A DNA stretch of 64,000 bases. Source: CAVXJN01 sp963773585. GTDB taxonomy: Bacteria; Pseudomonadota; Gammaproteobacteria; JASBUN01. A model generated the notes under the pieces. It saw only the letters and a program-made list of their open reading frames with translations, was not told where the DNA came from and did not search any database. The position numbers and the translations under genes are program-made. Positions 27,832 through 36,076 of this stretch are shown here, piece after piece; the first letter of the stretch is position 1; every line of letters begins with the position of its first letter. The stretch covers positions 620,001 through 684,000 of the forward strand of contig CAVZBR010000001.1 in the NCBI GenBank assembly GCA_963773585.1. Reading direction: 5' to 3'.

Positions 27832-29031
27832 TTGGACGCTGCTGTGACGCCGGGCATTCTGGTCATCAATGCCGGTTCTTCCAGCGTCAAGTTTGCCGCT
27901 TTCGCACTGCGTCAGCAGACGCTCGTTGCGACTGCGCTATTGCGCGGGCAGATCTCAGGCATCGGCCGCGAGCCCGCATTTCAAGCGTCTCTGGCCGACG
28001 GCACGAAACAGCAACAAGCGCTCGACGCGTCTGCGGTCGCAAATCATCGCGCAGCGATCGATTATGTTCTTGCATGGATCGAGGCCCAGGATCTTGGCCT
28101 TGAATGGACCGGCGTCGGGCATCGCATCGTCCACGGCGGCAGTCGCGCTCACGCCGCCAGGCTCGATGCGGCACTGATCGCTGAACTCGAAGGCCTCTCG
28201 CCGTTGGCGCCTCATCACCAGCCGCACAATCTTGCGGCGATTCGCGCCGTCGCCGACATCGCCGCGTCCCTGCCGCAGGTCGCATGTTTCGATACCGCCT
28301 TCCATACGACACAGCCTGAAGTGGCGCGGATGCTGCCGTTGCCTGCGGAATACCGCGAACGTGGCCTTATGCGCTATGGCTTTCACGGCTTGTCCTACGA
28401 ATACGTAGTCTCCGCATTGCCGGAAATCGCGGGCGCTCCCTTACCTTCTCGATTGGTGGTAGCCCACTTGGGTAACGGCGCCAGTCTCTGCGCGATCCAC
28501 GACGGTCGTTCCGTTGCCACCAGCATGGGCTTTTCGACTTTGGATGGGCTTTTGATGGGAACGCGCTGTGGCAGCATCGACCCGGGCGCAATCCTGCATC
28601 TTGTCGATCAATGCGGTCTGGATATTTCCGCACTCACGGACCTACTTTACAACCGCTCCGGCCTGCTGGGGGTGTCCGGGATCAGTGCGGACATGCGTGC
28701 GTTGTTGGACAGCGATGATCCGCGCGCCGAGCGCGCCGTGGATTTGTTCTGTTACCGGCTGGTTCGAGGCATCGGATCCATGGCCGCCGCCTTGGGCGGC
28801 TTGGACGCGCTGGTATTCACCGGCGGGATCGGTGAGCATGCGGCCTCCGTGCGCGCGCGCGTATGCGGCGCCAGTGGGTGGTTGGGAATCGAACTCGATC
28901 AGGAGGCGAACGCGCAGGCTGCTCCGCGGCTGTCTCAACCCCGCAGTCGCGTCGCCGCCTGGAAGGTAGCGGCGAACGAAGAACTGACCATCGCGCGCCA
29001 CGTACAAGATGTGTTGGGCGCGAGTTCCTGA
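27832..29031 (+). CDS. ackA: Acetate kinase
   Basis: This cytoplasmic enzyme transfers phosphate from acetyl phosphate to ADP, giving acetate and ATP. The 399-residue length and motifs are those of AckA: LVINAGSSSVKF at the start, YGFHGLSYEYV, HLGNGASLCAI, the GTRCGSIDPG loop and FTGGIGEHAA. In this operon it would use the acetyl phosphate made by Xsc. There is no ATG at the expected place: the start is a TTG at 27832 or, four codons on, a GTG at 27844, and no clear ribosome site helps. Propionate kinase (TdcD) is a close relative, but the Xsc context favours acetate. Confidence 0.9.
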   Translation: MDAAVTPGILVINAGSSSVKFAAFALRQQTLVATALLRGQISGIGREPAFQASLADGTKQQQALDASAVANHRAAIDYVLAWIEAQDLGLEWTGVGHRIVHGGSRAHAARLDAALIAELEGLSPLAPHHQPHNLAAIRAVADIAASLPQVACFDTAFHTTQPEVARMLPLPAEYRERGLMRYGFHGLSYEYVVSALPEIAGAPLPSRLVVAHLGNGASLCAIHDGRSVATSMGFSTLDGLLMGTRCGSIDPGAILHLVDQCGLDISALTDLLYNRSGLLGVSGISADMRALLDSDDPRAERAVDLFCYRLVRGIGSMAAALGGLDALVFTGGIGEHAASVRARVCGASGWLGIELDQEANAQAAPRLSQPRSRVAAWKVAANEELTIARHVQDVLGASS

Positions 29032-29310
29032 CCCGTCGGAAGGCAACGAAACTCAGGCTTTCTGAGTCGGGATCCCAAACTCGGGCGACGAGTGCAGTGC
29101 CAACGTGCGTTCGAGCCGATCTCGTTTCAGGCCCCCGTGAGTGGCGCGCGGCGACCTTCTGTGTCCTGACTTCGAATTCGTACCGGGCTATCATCCGGAC
29201 TGGTTCGCGAGCCCGAATGTCGAATACCGTACCGAGTCATGGCATCCGCCAACTCGGTTCCGCGCTCACAATCGTCGAACTGATCTCCATGGACACGCGG
29301 GGGAGCCGCC

Positions 29311-30273
29311 GTGGTCGAATTCGAAGATGTCGATGACGCATATCGTCGCATACGCACGCAGGTTCACCGTACTCCGGTTCTGAGGTCCCGCTATTTCGAC
29401 CGGCTGTTGGATGCGGAGTTGTTTTTCAAATGCGAAAACTTTCAGCGTAGCGGCGCATTCAAGTTTCGCGGCGCTTGCAATGCTGTGCTGGCACTCGACG
29501 CCGATGCAGCCGCGCGTGGCGTGGTGACCCACTCTTCCGGGAATCATGGGGCGGCGCTTGCCCTGGCGGCCCAGCTCAACGGAATTCCCGCCCACATCGT
29601 GCTACCCGGCAATGCGGTCGGTGTAAAACGCCAGACCGTGCTGGACTATGGCGCACAGGTAATCGAGTGCGGGTCGAGTCTTGCCGACCGTCAGGCCACC
29701 GCGACCGCCGTGGTGAAGAGAACCGGTGGTTCGCTGGTGCACCCATTCGACGACGCACGCGTGATTGCGGGACAGGGCACCGTGGGAATGGAAATTCTCG
29801 AACAGGTGCAGGACTTGGAGTTGTTGATCGCCCCCGTCGGCGGCGGGGGTTTGTTGAGCGGTATTTCGGTCGCGGTGGCAGGCCGTGCGCCACGGGTAGC
29901 TTTGATGGGAGCCGAACCCGTGCAAGCGGACGACGCCAAGCGTTCCCTGGAACAGGGAGTCCGCGTTGGCGCGAACGATCCGCAAACGATCGCGGACGGG
30001 TTGCGGGCGGATGTGGGCGCGCTTACCTTTCCGATCCTGCAGCGCTACGTGGAGCGTATCGTTTCGGCGAGCGAGGCAGGGATCGCTGCGGCCATGCGCT
30101 TGGTGTGGGAGCGCATGAAGATCGTCATCGAGCCTTCGGCTGCGGTCCCTTTGGCGGCATTGTTGGAACATCCGCATATCGCCCGCGGAAAGCGGGTTGC
30201 AGTTGTATTCAGCGGCGGGAACGTCGATTTGGCGCAATTGCCTTGGGCGTGCGGGCGCATGCCCGGGGCGTGA
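29311..30273 (+). CDS. Threonine/serine dehydratase-like PLP enzyme (fold type II)
   Basis: The 320-residue protein is a fold-type II pyridoxal-phosphate enzyme. The PLP lysine is in SGAFKFRGACNA, the SSGNHGAALA loop contacts the substrate carboxylate, and the glycine-rich PVGGGGLLSG binds the cofactor phosphate. It lacks the regulatory ACT domain of biosynthetic threonine deaminase, which fits catabolic threonine/serine dehydratases, serine racemases or hydroxyaspartate dehydratases. The start is a GTG at 29311 with GGGGGAG five bases upstream. It lies 279 bases after ackA, so membership in the sulfoacetate operon is uncertain. Confidence 0.82.
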   Translation: MVEFEDVDDAYRRIRTQVHRTPVLRSRYFDRLLDAELFFKCENFQRSGAFKFRGACNAVLALDADAAARGVVTHSSGNHGAALALAAQLNGIPAHIVLPGNAVGVKRQTVLDYGAQVIECGSSLADRQATATAVVKRTGGSLVHPFDDARVIAGQGTVGMEILEQVQDLELLIAPVGGGGLLSGISVAVAGRAPRVALMGAEPVQADDAKRSLEQGVRVGANDPQTIADGLRADVGALTFPILQRYVERIVSASEAGIAAAMRLVWERMKIVIEPSAAVPLAALLEHPHIARGKRVAVVFSGGNVDLAQLPWACGRMPGA

Positions 30274-30336
30274 GGGTGACGGCTGCGCGATGTTGGCGCG
30301 CCGTATCGAGCATTCCGCGCTGACCGTCGTTTCGGA

Positions 30337-31110
30337 TCAGGGCATCGGCGGCAGGGCGCCCAACACGGCTTCCTGCGCGCGAAGATTCCGCAATAATTCG
30401 TGTCCGGCTTGGACGATGGATTCCGGGGTCGGGTGTTTCATCGAACCCGCGATCGTCAGCAACAGCTCCCTGCCTGTGAGGTGCGGACTTTCCCGCATGT
30501 GCGACAGCAGTTGTGCCGTGGCCGCACTGATTTCGTGAAAATGAATTTCGTCACGCCTGTTGCGCAGTACCAAAAGATGGGTGACTTCAGCGCTTGGCTG
30601 TAGCGGTCTGAATGTCGGGCTGATGCGATGGACAGGAAAACGGTACGCCAGGGTCCAGGCCAGCGGCGACAGTACCGGAATGCCATTGAGCAAATCGCCG
30701 TCCGCATCGAGGTCCGGCATGTTCACCGTGTCCCCGGCGTTCTGCAGCGCAAGTTCCACCCATTCGTAATGGGCCAGTTCGAGCAGAAACGAAGGATCGG
30801 CGCTGCACGGGTGGTGTTCGTGTTCCAAATAGCGCAGAAATTCCTCGGCGATGCGCGAAAAATATGGCGTTTCGCAATCGTGTACGGCGAAGAAGCAGCG
30901 TACCAGATGGCGCCAGTCGGCATCTTCATAAAGGCTTCTTAGTACCGGGAAACCAGATGACAGGAACCCTTCGATATTGTTGAAGAACAATTCACGGTAG
31001 ACGGCCATGCGCTGGGGATCGACTTCCGCCGGTGCGCCGTTGCGCAGGGGGTCGCGGATATGCGCGGCAAACGCCTGCTGCGTGCGCATGAATCCAGGCA
31101 GTTCAGCCAT
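30337..31110 (-). CDS. hvfC: HvfC family RiPP maturation partner (DUF2063)
   Basis: This 257-residue protein has the DUF2063 N-terminal domain, with MRTQQAFAAHIRDP and RMAVYRELFFNNIEGFLSSGFP, followed by the C-terminal part seen in HvfC proteins. Members work with MNIO enzymes, probably binding the precursor peptide for modification. The ATG at 31110 overlaps the end of hvfB by eight bases, so the two are coupled. The frame stays open upstream to 31590, but only as the shadow of hvfB. Confidence 0.85.
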   Translation of the reverse strand: MAELPGFMRTQQAFAAHIRDPLRNGAPAEVDPQRMAVYRELFFNNIEGFLSSGFPVLRSLYEDADWRHLVRCFFAVHDCETPYFSRIAEEFLRYLEHEHHPCSADPSFLLELAHYEWVELALQNAGDTVNMPDLDADGDLLNGIPVLSPLAWTLAYRFPVHRISPTFRPLQPSAEVTHLLVLRNRRDEIHFHEISAATAQLLSHMRESPHLTGRELLLTIAGSMKHPTPESIVQAGHELLRNLRAQEAVLGALPPMP

Positions 31111-31960
31111 GTCGGCTTCCTGCGCGTCTGCCGTGTTGGTGACTGCGCTGAAGGTTGCGGATAGTGTCGATTTCGTCAAGGAGTTGTGGCAGCGGCGGCA
31201 AGTTCGAGTCGCGTTCCAGCAGGGTGGGTGTGACGCCGCAATGTCGATAAGCCTGTTGCAGTAATGTCCACACCGGGGGCACGACTTCGGCGCCATGGGT
31301 GTCGACCAACAAATCATCGGCGTACTGATCGTGACCGGCGACGTGGATGTAGCTGACTCTTTTTGCTGGCACGGCCGCCAGGAACGCGCACGGATCGTAA
31401 CCGTGATTGACGCTATTGACATATATATTGTTGACGTCGAGCAGCAGTTCGCAGTCTGCTTCTCGCAGCACCGCATTGGTGAAATCGATTTCCGACATTT
31501 CTTGTCCGGGCGCGGCATAGTAAGAGACGTTTTCGACCGCGATGCGCTCGCCCAGCGTGTCCTGCACCTGCCGGATACGGCCAGCGACATAGCCGACGGC
31601 TTCCTCGGTGAACGGTATCGGCATCAAATCGTACAGATGTCCCGCATCGCTGCAATAGGATAGGTGCTCACTGTATTTTCGGATGCCGTGCTGATGCAGA
31701 AATTGCTTTATGTCGTCGAGCAAAGCAGTATCCAGTGGCGCCGGGCTTCCGAGCGACAAGGATAAGCCGTGACAGACGAACGGATAACGCTCGGTATAAG
31801 CGCGCAGTTTGCGTGCCAACGCCCCGCCCACGCCGATCCAGTTCTCGGGCGCGACTTCCATGAAGTCGACGCGGCCCTCGGCAAGGTCTGCCAGCGGGCC
31901 CAATAGGGCCCGCCGCAAACCGAGTCCTGCGCCTGCAACGCAATGTGCCGCGTCGTTCAT
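31103..31960 (-). CDS. hvfB: HvfB family MNIO (DUF692) RiPP-modifying enzyme
   Basis: The 285-residue protein is a DUF692/MNIO enzyme: a TIM-barrel, multinuclear non-heme iron oxidase family that modifies cysteines in ribosomal peptides. Conserved metal-ligand blocks are visible in order: FVCHGLSLS, SEHLSYC, AVENVSYYA, LLLDVNNIYVN, YIHVAGHDQ and VDTHGAEV. Family members convert Cys to oxazolone/thioamide or thiooxazole groups. The ATG at 31960 lies 16 bases after the hvfA stop. The frame runs on upstream to 32167, but that part is unlike the family. The chemistry on this particular peptide is inferred. Confidence 0.88.
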   Translation of the reverse strand: MNDAAHCVAGAGLGLRRALLGPLADLAEGRVDFMEVAPENWIGVGGALARKLRAYTERYPFVCHGLSLSLGSPAPLDTALLDDIKQFLHQHGIRKYSEHLSYCSDAGHLYDLMPIPFTEEAVGYVAGRIRQVQDTLGERIAVENVSYYAAPGQEMSEIDFTNAVLREADCELLLDVNNIYVNSVNHGYDPCAFLAAVPAKRVSYIHVAGHDQYADDLLVDTHGAEVVPPVWTLLQQAYRHCGVTPTLLERDSNLPPLPQLLDEIDTIRNLQRSHQHGRRAGSRHG

Positions 31961-31976
31961 ACAGGCCAATCCGGAG

Positions 31977-32309
31977 CTATTTGTTGCCCCCGCACTTGCC
32001 TTCCGGCGTTTTCTTGCCGTCGGAGTCCATGGCGCCGTGGCCGTCCTCCGTACTGCCGCTGCCCATGGCTGCGCCGGCTTGCTTATCGTCGTCCATATCC
32101 TTGCCCGACTGTGCTTTGTCCGTGCTGGTCTTGCTGGCGCCGCAGGTGCCTTCCTTGCCCTTGGCATCGGCCACCTGATAGCCGTGGCTGAGCTCGATCA
32201 TGCCGAAGGGATTGTCAGCTGCGTTGGCGACGGCGCCGCCCATCATCGAGGTGGCGAACGCAGCGCCTACGGCGATGGCCAACGGCGAATAGGAATTCTT
32301 TTTGGACAT
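31977..32309 (-). CDS. hvfA: HvfA family RiPP precursor (modified-cysteine metallophore type)
   Basis: The 110-residue precursor has a signal peptide-like N-terminus (LAIAVGAAFATSMMGGAVANA). The conserved GMIELSHGYQVADA block follows, then a low-complexity Asp/Gly/Lys-rich tail. It has exactly two cysteines, C56 in EGTCG and C106 in EGKCG, both in the EGxCG motif that MNIO enzymes modify. Such peptides are proposed to bind copper or other metals in the periplasm. GGAGG lies about nine bases before the ATG. A perfect 8-4-8 inverted repeat at 32373-32392 sits in its upstream region. It is the first gene of hvfABC. Confidence 0.85.
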   Translation of the reverse strand: MSKKNSYSPLAIAVGAAFATSMMGGAVANAADNPFGMIELSHGYQVADAKGKEGTCGASKTSTDKAQSGKDMDDDKQAGAAMGSGSTEDGHGAMDSDGKKTPEGKCGGNK

Positions 32310-32372
32310 GGTGACTAGCCTCCAATGATTTGATTGAAATGACAGCGGTTGATTGGCTTGCTTCGGAACGCA

Positions 32373-32392
32373 GCGTCCCTGTAAAGGGACGC
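32373..32392. promoter_or_regulatory. Perfect 8-4-8 inverted repeat upstream of hvfA
   Basis: GCGTCCCT and AGGGACGC flank GTAA, 64 bases before the hvfA start codon in the 159-base gap after the DUF1841 gene. It may be an operator for a metal-responsive regulator or a hairpin in the hvfA leader. No T-run follows on either strand. Confidence 0.5.
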
Positions 32393-32468
32393 CGCCGATC
32401 CGTACGCATTAGGACAGTGGCATTGGGGAAAAGTTCGTCGGCGATGAGCGGAATGCAAATTAAAGTCT

Positions 32469-32894
32469 CTAGCGCAAACGCTGCAAACACTCAACGTATT
32501 CCCGCGCATCGACCGGCATGCCGTTCGCCGCCGAATCCGCCAGCAATTTCCCAACGCATTCAACTATTTGATGCTCCGCAGCGTGCGCATCACCGGTATT
32601 TGCGAGCACCCGCTGATAGGTTGGACGCAATTCGAAAGGACGATTGGCAGCCAATTGTTCGCGCAAGGCGATATGCAATCCCATATGTAGAAAGCCGTTG
32701 GGCTGACCCGTCGTGTTCGAACCTGCGCCGGTCGGTTCGGAGTCTGGATATTCCAACAGATGGTGATATTCGGGGTGAACAGCGGCTACGTCACTGATGA
32801 TCGTCTCCAGCGGTGACAAGGGCTCACCGGCGCGGTACTTGCGCCACGTCTGGCAAAAGAATACCCGAATCTGATTGCGGTCGGCGGTAAACAA
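32469..32894 (-). CDS. DUF1841 family protein
   Basis: The 141-residue cytoplasmic protein matches the DUF1841 family, with MFTADRNQIRVFFCQTWRKY at the start and the block LETIISDVAAVHPEYHHLLE. It ends with the conserved DAREYVECLQRL. The family is common in gamma- and betaproteobacteria and has no known function. It lies 72 bases downstream of nth on the same strand and may share that transcript. Confidence 0.85.
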   Translation of the reverse strand: MFTADRNQIRVFFCQTWRKYRAGEPLSPLETIISDVAAVHPEYHHLLEYPDSEPTGAGSNTTGQPNGFLHMGLHIALREQLAANRPFELRPTYQRVLANTGDAHAAEHQIVECVGKLLADSAANGMPVDAREYVECLQRLR

Positions 32895-32966
32895 TTCGCA
32901 GCACTCCGGTATCTGCTTCGAACGCTATTTGCTTCGAAGTCTATCTAGATCACGATCGGCCGGCGG

Positions 32967-33602
32967 TCAATCAGAGGTCTTGTGCTTGTACTCACACAGG
33001 TCCTCGATCACGCAGGCGCCGCAACGGGGCTTACGCGCCACACATATATAACGGCCGTGCAGGATCAGCCAATGGTGAGCGTCTTTCTTGTACGTTTCGG
33101 GAACGAACTTTTCCAACTTGGTTTCGACTTCCCGTACGTTACGGCCCGGCGCGATGCCGGTCCGATTGGAGACCCGGAAGATATGCGTGTCGACGGCGAT
33201 TGTCGAGTGCCCGAAGGCCGTATTCAAGACCACGTTGGCGGTCTTGCGTCCTACTCCGGGCAGCGCTTCCAATTGCGCACGCTCGGTCGGCACCTGTCCG
33301 TCGTGGCGCTCAAGCAAAAGCTCGCAGGCTCTGATCACGTTTTTAGCTTTGGTGTGGAACAGGCCGATGGTTTTGATGTGCTCCTTCAGACCTGCTTCGC
33401 CGAGGTCGAGCATTGCCGAGGGTGATTTGACGTTGCGGAACAATTTCTTCGTGGCTTTGTTGACGCCGACATCGGTAGCCTGGGCGGAAAGCATTACCGC
33501 GATCAGTAGTTGGAAAGGATTGCCGAATTCGAGCTCCGTGGTAGGCGTAGGGTTCTCTTTCTGCAAGCGACGAAAGATTTCGGCGCGCTTTTGCGGATTC
33601 AT
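32967..33602 (-). CDS. nth: Endonuclease III
   Basis: This DNA glycosylase/AP lyase removes oxidised pyrimidines in base excision repair. The 211-residue product has the helix-hairpin-helix LPGVGRKTANVV with the catalytic Lys, the catalytic Asp in AVDTHIFR, and the C-terminal iron-sulfur ligands with C-x6-C-x2-C-x5-C spacing. The ATG at 33602, with AGGGAA upstream, gives the normal N-terminus MNPQKRAEIF; a frame 21 codons longer has no support. It is the last gene of the rsx operon, as in E. coli. Confidence 0.97.
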   Translation of the reverse strand: MNPQKRAEIFRRLQKENPTPTTELEFGNPFQLLIAVMLSAQATDVGVNKATKKLFRNVKSPSAMLDLGEAGLKEHIKTIGLFHTKAKNVIRACELLLERHDGQVPTERAQLEALPGVGRKTANVVLNTAFGHSTIAVDTHIFRVSNRTGIAPGRNVREVETKLEKFVPETYKKDAHHWLILHGRYICVARKPRCGACVIEDLCEYKHKTSD

Positions 33603-33627
33603 CTTGTTCCCTGGAAATGGGGGCGGT

Positions 33628-34317
33628 TCAGCTCGCTTGCGGCGCCGGCACGGCGACGCTGACACTCTGCACTGCGCGTCTTTGCGCCCGACGATCGATC
33701 AGGTTCTTGAATGCGATCAGAAAACCCAGTCCGAGGAAAGCGCCTGGCGGCAATATTGCCAGCAGGAAGCCGTCATAGTTTGGGATCACGTTGATGACGA
33801 GATGATGGGCGGCCTCGCCGAACATCAAGTTGGCCTTGGAGAAAAGAGTGCCGTTTCCCACAAGTTCGCGCATGCCACCCAATACCACCAATACACCGGT
33901 GAAACCGAGCCCCATGGTCAAACCATCGAGAAAGGAGCGCGGCATGCTGTTTTTGGAGGCGAACGCTTCGGCGCGGCCGAGGATGGAGCAATTGGTGACG
34001 ATGAGGGGAATGAAAATGCCGAGCACATTGTACAGTTCGTGCAGATAAGCGTTCATAGCCAGCTCGACCGCCGTTACAAACGATGCAATGACCAGGACGA
34101 ACACCGGCACTCGGATTTCGCTGCGCACGACATTGCGAATCGCAGATACCGTTACGTTGGATGCAATCAGCACGGCTGTGGTGGCCAGTCCCATGCCAAG
34201 GCCGTTGATCAGGGTGGCGGTCACAGCCAGCAGAGGACACAAGCCCAGTAACTGCACCAGCCCAGGGTTGTTATGCCACAAGCCGTCTTTTGCGATATTG
34301 GCGTACGTTTCGGCCAT
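33628..34317 (-). CDS. rsxE: Electron transport complex subunit RsxE/RnfE
   Basis: This 229-residue inner-membrane subunit has about six helices and belongs to the RnfA/RnfE/NqrDE family. Signature regions are GLCPLLAVTATLINGLGMGL and LGIFIPLIVTNCSILGRAEA, the latter with the Cys that holds an iron-sulfur centre between RnfA and RnfE. It follows rsxG by nine bases. In the Rsx/Rnf complex it helps pass electrons between NADH and ferredoxin or SoxR across the membrane. Confidence 0.95.
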   Translation of the reverse strand: MAETYANIAKDGLWHNNPGLVQLLGLCPLLAVTATLINGLGMGLATTAVLIASNVTVSAIRNVVRSEIRVPVFVLVIASFVTAVELAMNAYLHELYNVLGIFIPLIVTNCSILGRAEAFASKNSMPRSFLDGLTMGLGFTGVLVVLGGMRELVGNGTLFSKANLMFGEAAHHLVINVIPNYDGFLLAILPPGAFLGLGFLIAFKNLIDRRAQRRAVQSVSVAVPAPQAS

Positions 34318-34326
34318 TGCGCGATC

Positions 34327-34995
34327 CTATTTCTTGGTGGCGCCCGGGCCGCCGGCGGCAGGTACCTTCAAAGGCAATTCCTGGGCCGGGGCCTTGAACA
34401 ATTGTTCGCGGTGTTCACGAAAGTATATCAAAGCCGAATGCACCGCTTTTACCACCGCCCGTGGGGTAATGGTGGCGCCGGTAAACTGATCGAATTCGCC
34501 GCCGTCTTTCTTCACCGCCCAGCCGCCTTTGCCGGGATCGCCGAGGGATTTTCCGGAGAACGTGGTGATCCAGTCCGATTTCTGGATTTCGATTGCGTCG
34601 CCCAACCCCGGGGTTTCATTCTGCGAAACCACCCGCACGCCGGCAATCCGCCCATCGTAGTAGATGCCTACCAGCAGCTTGATGGCGCCGTTGTAGCCGT
34701 CCGGCGCGATCGGCGACAAAACCGCCGCCACCGGTTTGCCGTTTTTGCGTGCACGATAAACGGTGACCGGGTCCGGCGTACCCAGCAGCTGCGGTCCGCG
34801 CAGCTCGACAGTATCGGCAAAAATATCGTTGTCGTACTCGTTGGGGTCGATGATGGCATGCAGACTGTCCAGCAGCGCTTGGCGTTCGTTTTCGGCGATC
34901 TGTTCGACAGTGCGGTCGTAAGTGAAAGCGACCAGTGCTGTACCGACAATGGCGAACAAAGCCAATAGCGCTGTCGACGTGACAATCTGCTTCAT
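34327..34995 (-). CDS. rsxG: Electron transport complex subunit RsxG/RnfG
   Basis: The 222-residue protein has one N-terminal membrane helix (STALLALFAIVGTALVAF) and a periplasmic FMN-binding domain. The covalent FMN site is the Thr in FTGATITPRAVVKAV. NETPGLGDAIE is another conserved FMN-domain block. The ATG at 34995 was chosen because it gives the usual N-terminal anchor; the longer upstream frame is a shadow of rsxD. It ends with a Gly/Ala/Pro-rich tail. Confidence 0.95.
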   Translation of the reverse strand: MKQIVTSTALLALFAIVGTALVAFTYDRTVEQIAENERQALLDSLHAIIDPNEYDNDIFADTVELRGPQLLGTPDPVTVYRARKNGKPVAAVLSPIAPDGYNGAIKLLVGIYYDGRIAGVRVVSQNETPGLGDAIEIQKSDWITTFSGKSLGDPGKGGWAVKKDGGEFDQFTGATITPRAVVKAVHSALIYFREHREQLFKAPAQELPLKVPAAGGPGATKK

Positions 34996-35003
34996 GGTGC
35001 GAA

Positions 35004-36035
35004 CTACTCTTTGCCCGCGCCAAACACACGAGGTTGGGTGTAATAGTCGATGGTGGGAACGGCCATGTTCATCAGCAGCACGGCGAATGCGACTCCGTCG
35101 GGATAGCCTCCCCAGGTTCGGATGATATAGGTCAGTACGCCAATTCCCGCGCCGTAGATCAGCCGTCCCTGATCTGTCGTGCTGGCCGTCACCGGGTCGG
35201 TGGCGATGAAAAACGCCCCGAGCATAGTGCCTCCCGCGAACAGATGGAATATCGGTGAAGGATATCCGTCGCGGTCGAACAGATAGAAGCTCAAGGCACA
35301 GACCAGCAGGCCGGCAAGCATACCCACGGGGATGTGCCATCGGATCACGCCCATGTACAGCATCCACACGCCACCAGCGAGAAACGCCAGGCTGATCCAC
35401 TCCCAGGCCGCAGCGCCGAAAGCTCCAAACGCGGCGCTGCGCTCGCGGATTTCAGAGATGGTATGACGTTGACCAAGCTCGGTCTTGACGGCGTCGAGGG
35501 GTGTGGCGGCCGTTACTGCGTCCACGTTTGCGGATTCAGGCAGGCGGCCGCTGAACTGATAGGAGACCGTCTGCGCAAAATCCAGATGCTGCTGGGCGTG
35601 AGGCGTCACCCATTGAGTCATGGGCAGCGGAAACGAGATCAGCGCGACCACGTAGCCGATCATGGCGGGGTTGAACGGATTGTAACCGAGTCCTCCATAG
35701 AGATGCTTGGCGATGATCACCGCGAAGCCCGTAGCAACCACTGTCAACCACCACGGGGCCAGCGCTGGGAGCGCCAGCGCCAGTAGCGCTGCCGTTACGA
35801 GGGCGCTGCCATCGGACAGGAACAAGCTCATCTTGCGCCGACGCAGCCACAGCATGGCCGCTTCGCTCAGCAGCGCGGTAGCGCTGGCGAGCAACAAGTT
35901 GATCAGTACCCCCCACCCGAACAGCATGATGCAGAGCAGAGCGCCCGGCACCAATGCATACAGTACGCGGCGCATCACCAGCGAAACGCTGGTGCCTGGC
36001 TGCAGATGCGGCGAACTTGCGCGGGGAAATAACAT
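35004..36035 (-). CDS. rsxD: Electron transport complex subunit RsxD/RnfD
   Basis: This 343-residue integral membrane subunit has eight to ten helices. It shows the RnfD/NqrB blocks YGGLGYNPFNPAMIGYV and DGYPSPIFHLFAGGTMLGAFF. The covalent FMN site is probably the Thr within VTAATPLDAVK. It lies between rsxC and rsxG with gaps of 41 and 8 bases. Within the complex it carries the membrane flavin that links RsxG to RsxC. Confidence 0.95.
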   Translation of the reverse strand: MLFPRASSPHLQPGTSVSLVMRRVLYALVPGALLCIMLFGWGVLINLLLASATALLSEAAMLWLRRRKMSLFLSDGSALVTAALLALALPALAPWWLTVVATGFAVIIAKHLYGGLGYNPFNPAMIGYVVALISFPLPMTQWVTPHAQQHLDFAQTVSYQFSGRLPESANVDAVTAATPLDAVKTELGQRHTISEIRERSAAFGAFGAAAWEWISLAFLAGGVWMLYMGVIRWHIPVGMLAGLLVCALSFYLFDRDGYPSPIFHLFAGGTMLGAFFIATDPVTASTTDQGRLIYGAGIGVLTYIIRTWGGYPDGVAFAVLLMNMAVPTIDYYTQPRVFGAGKE

Positions 36036-36076
36036 GGTCGGCTGTCTGGGGTCCGGCTGAGCGGATCATTCTGCGG

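Noticed and set aside
31111..31590. N-terminal extension of hvfC
   Set aside because: This stretch is antisense-free but lies in another frame of hvfB and has no similarity to the family; the ATG at 31110 gives the proper N-terminus.
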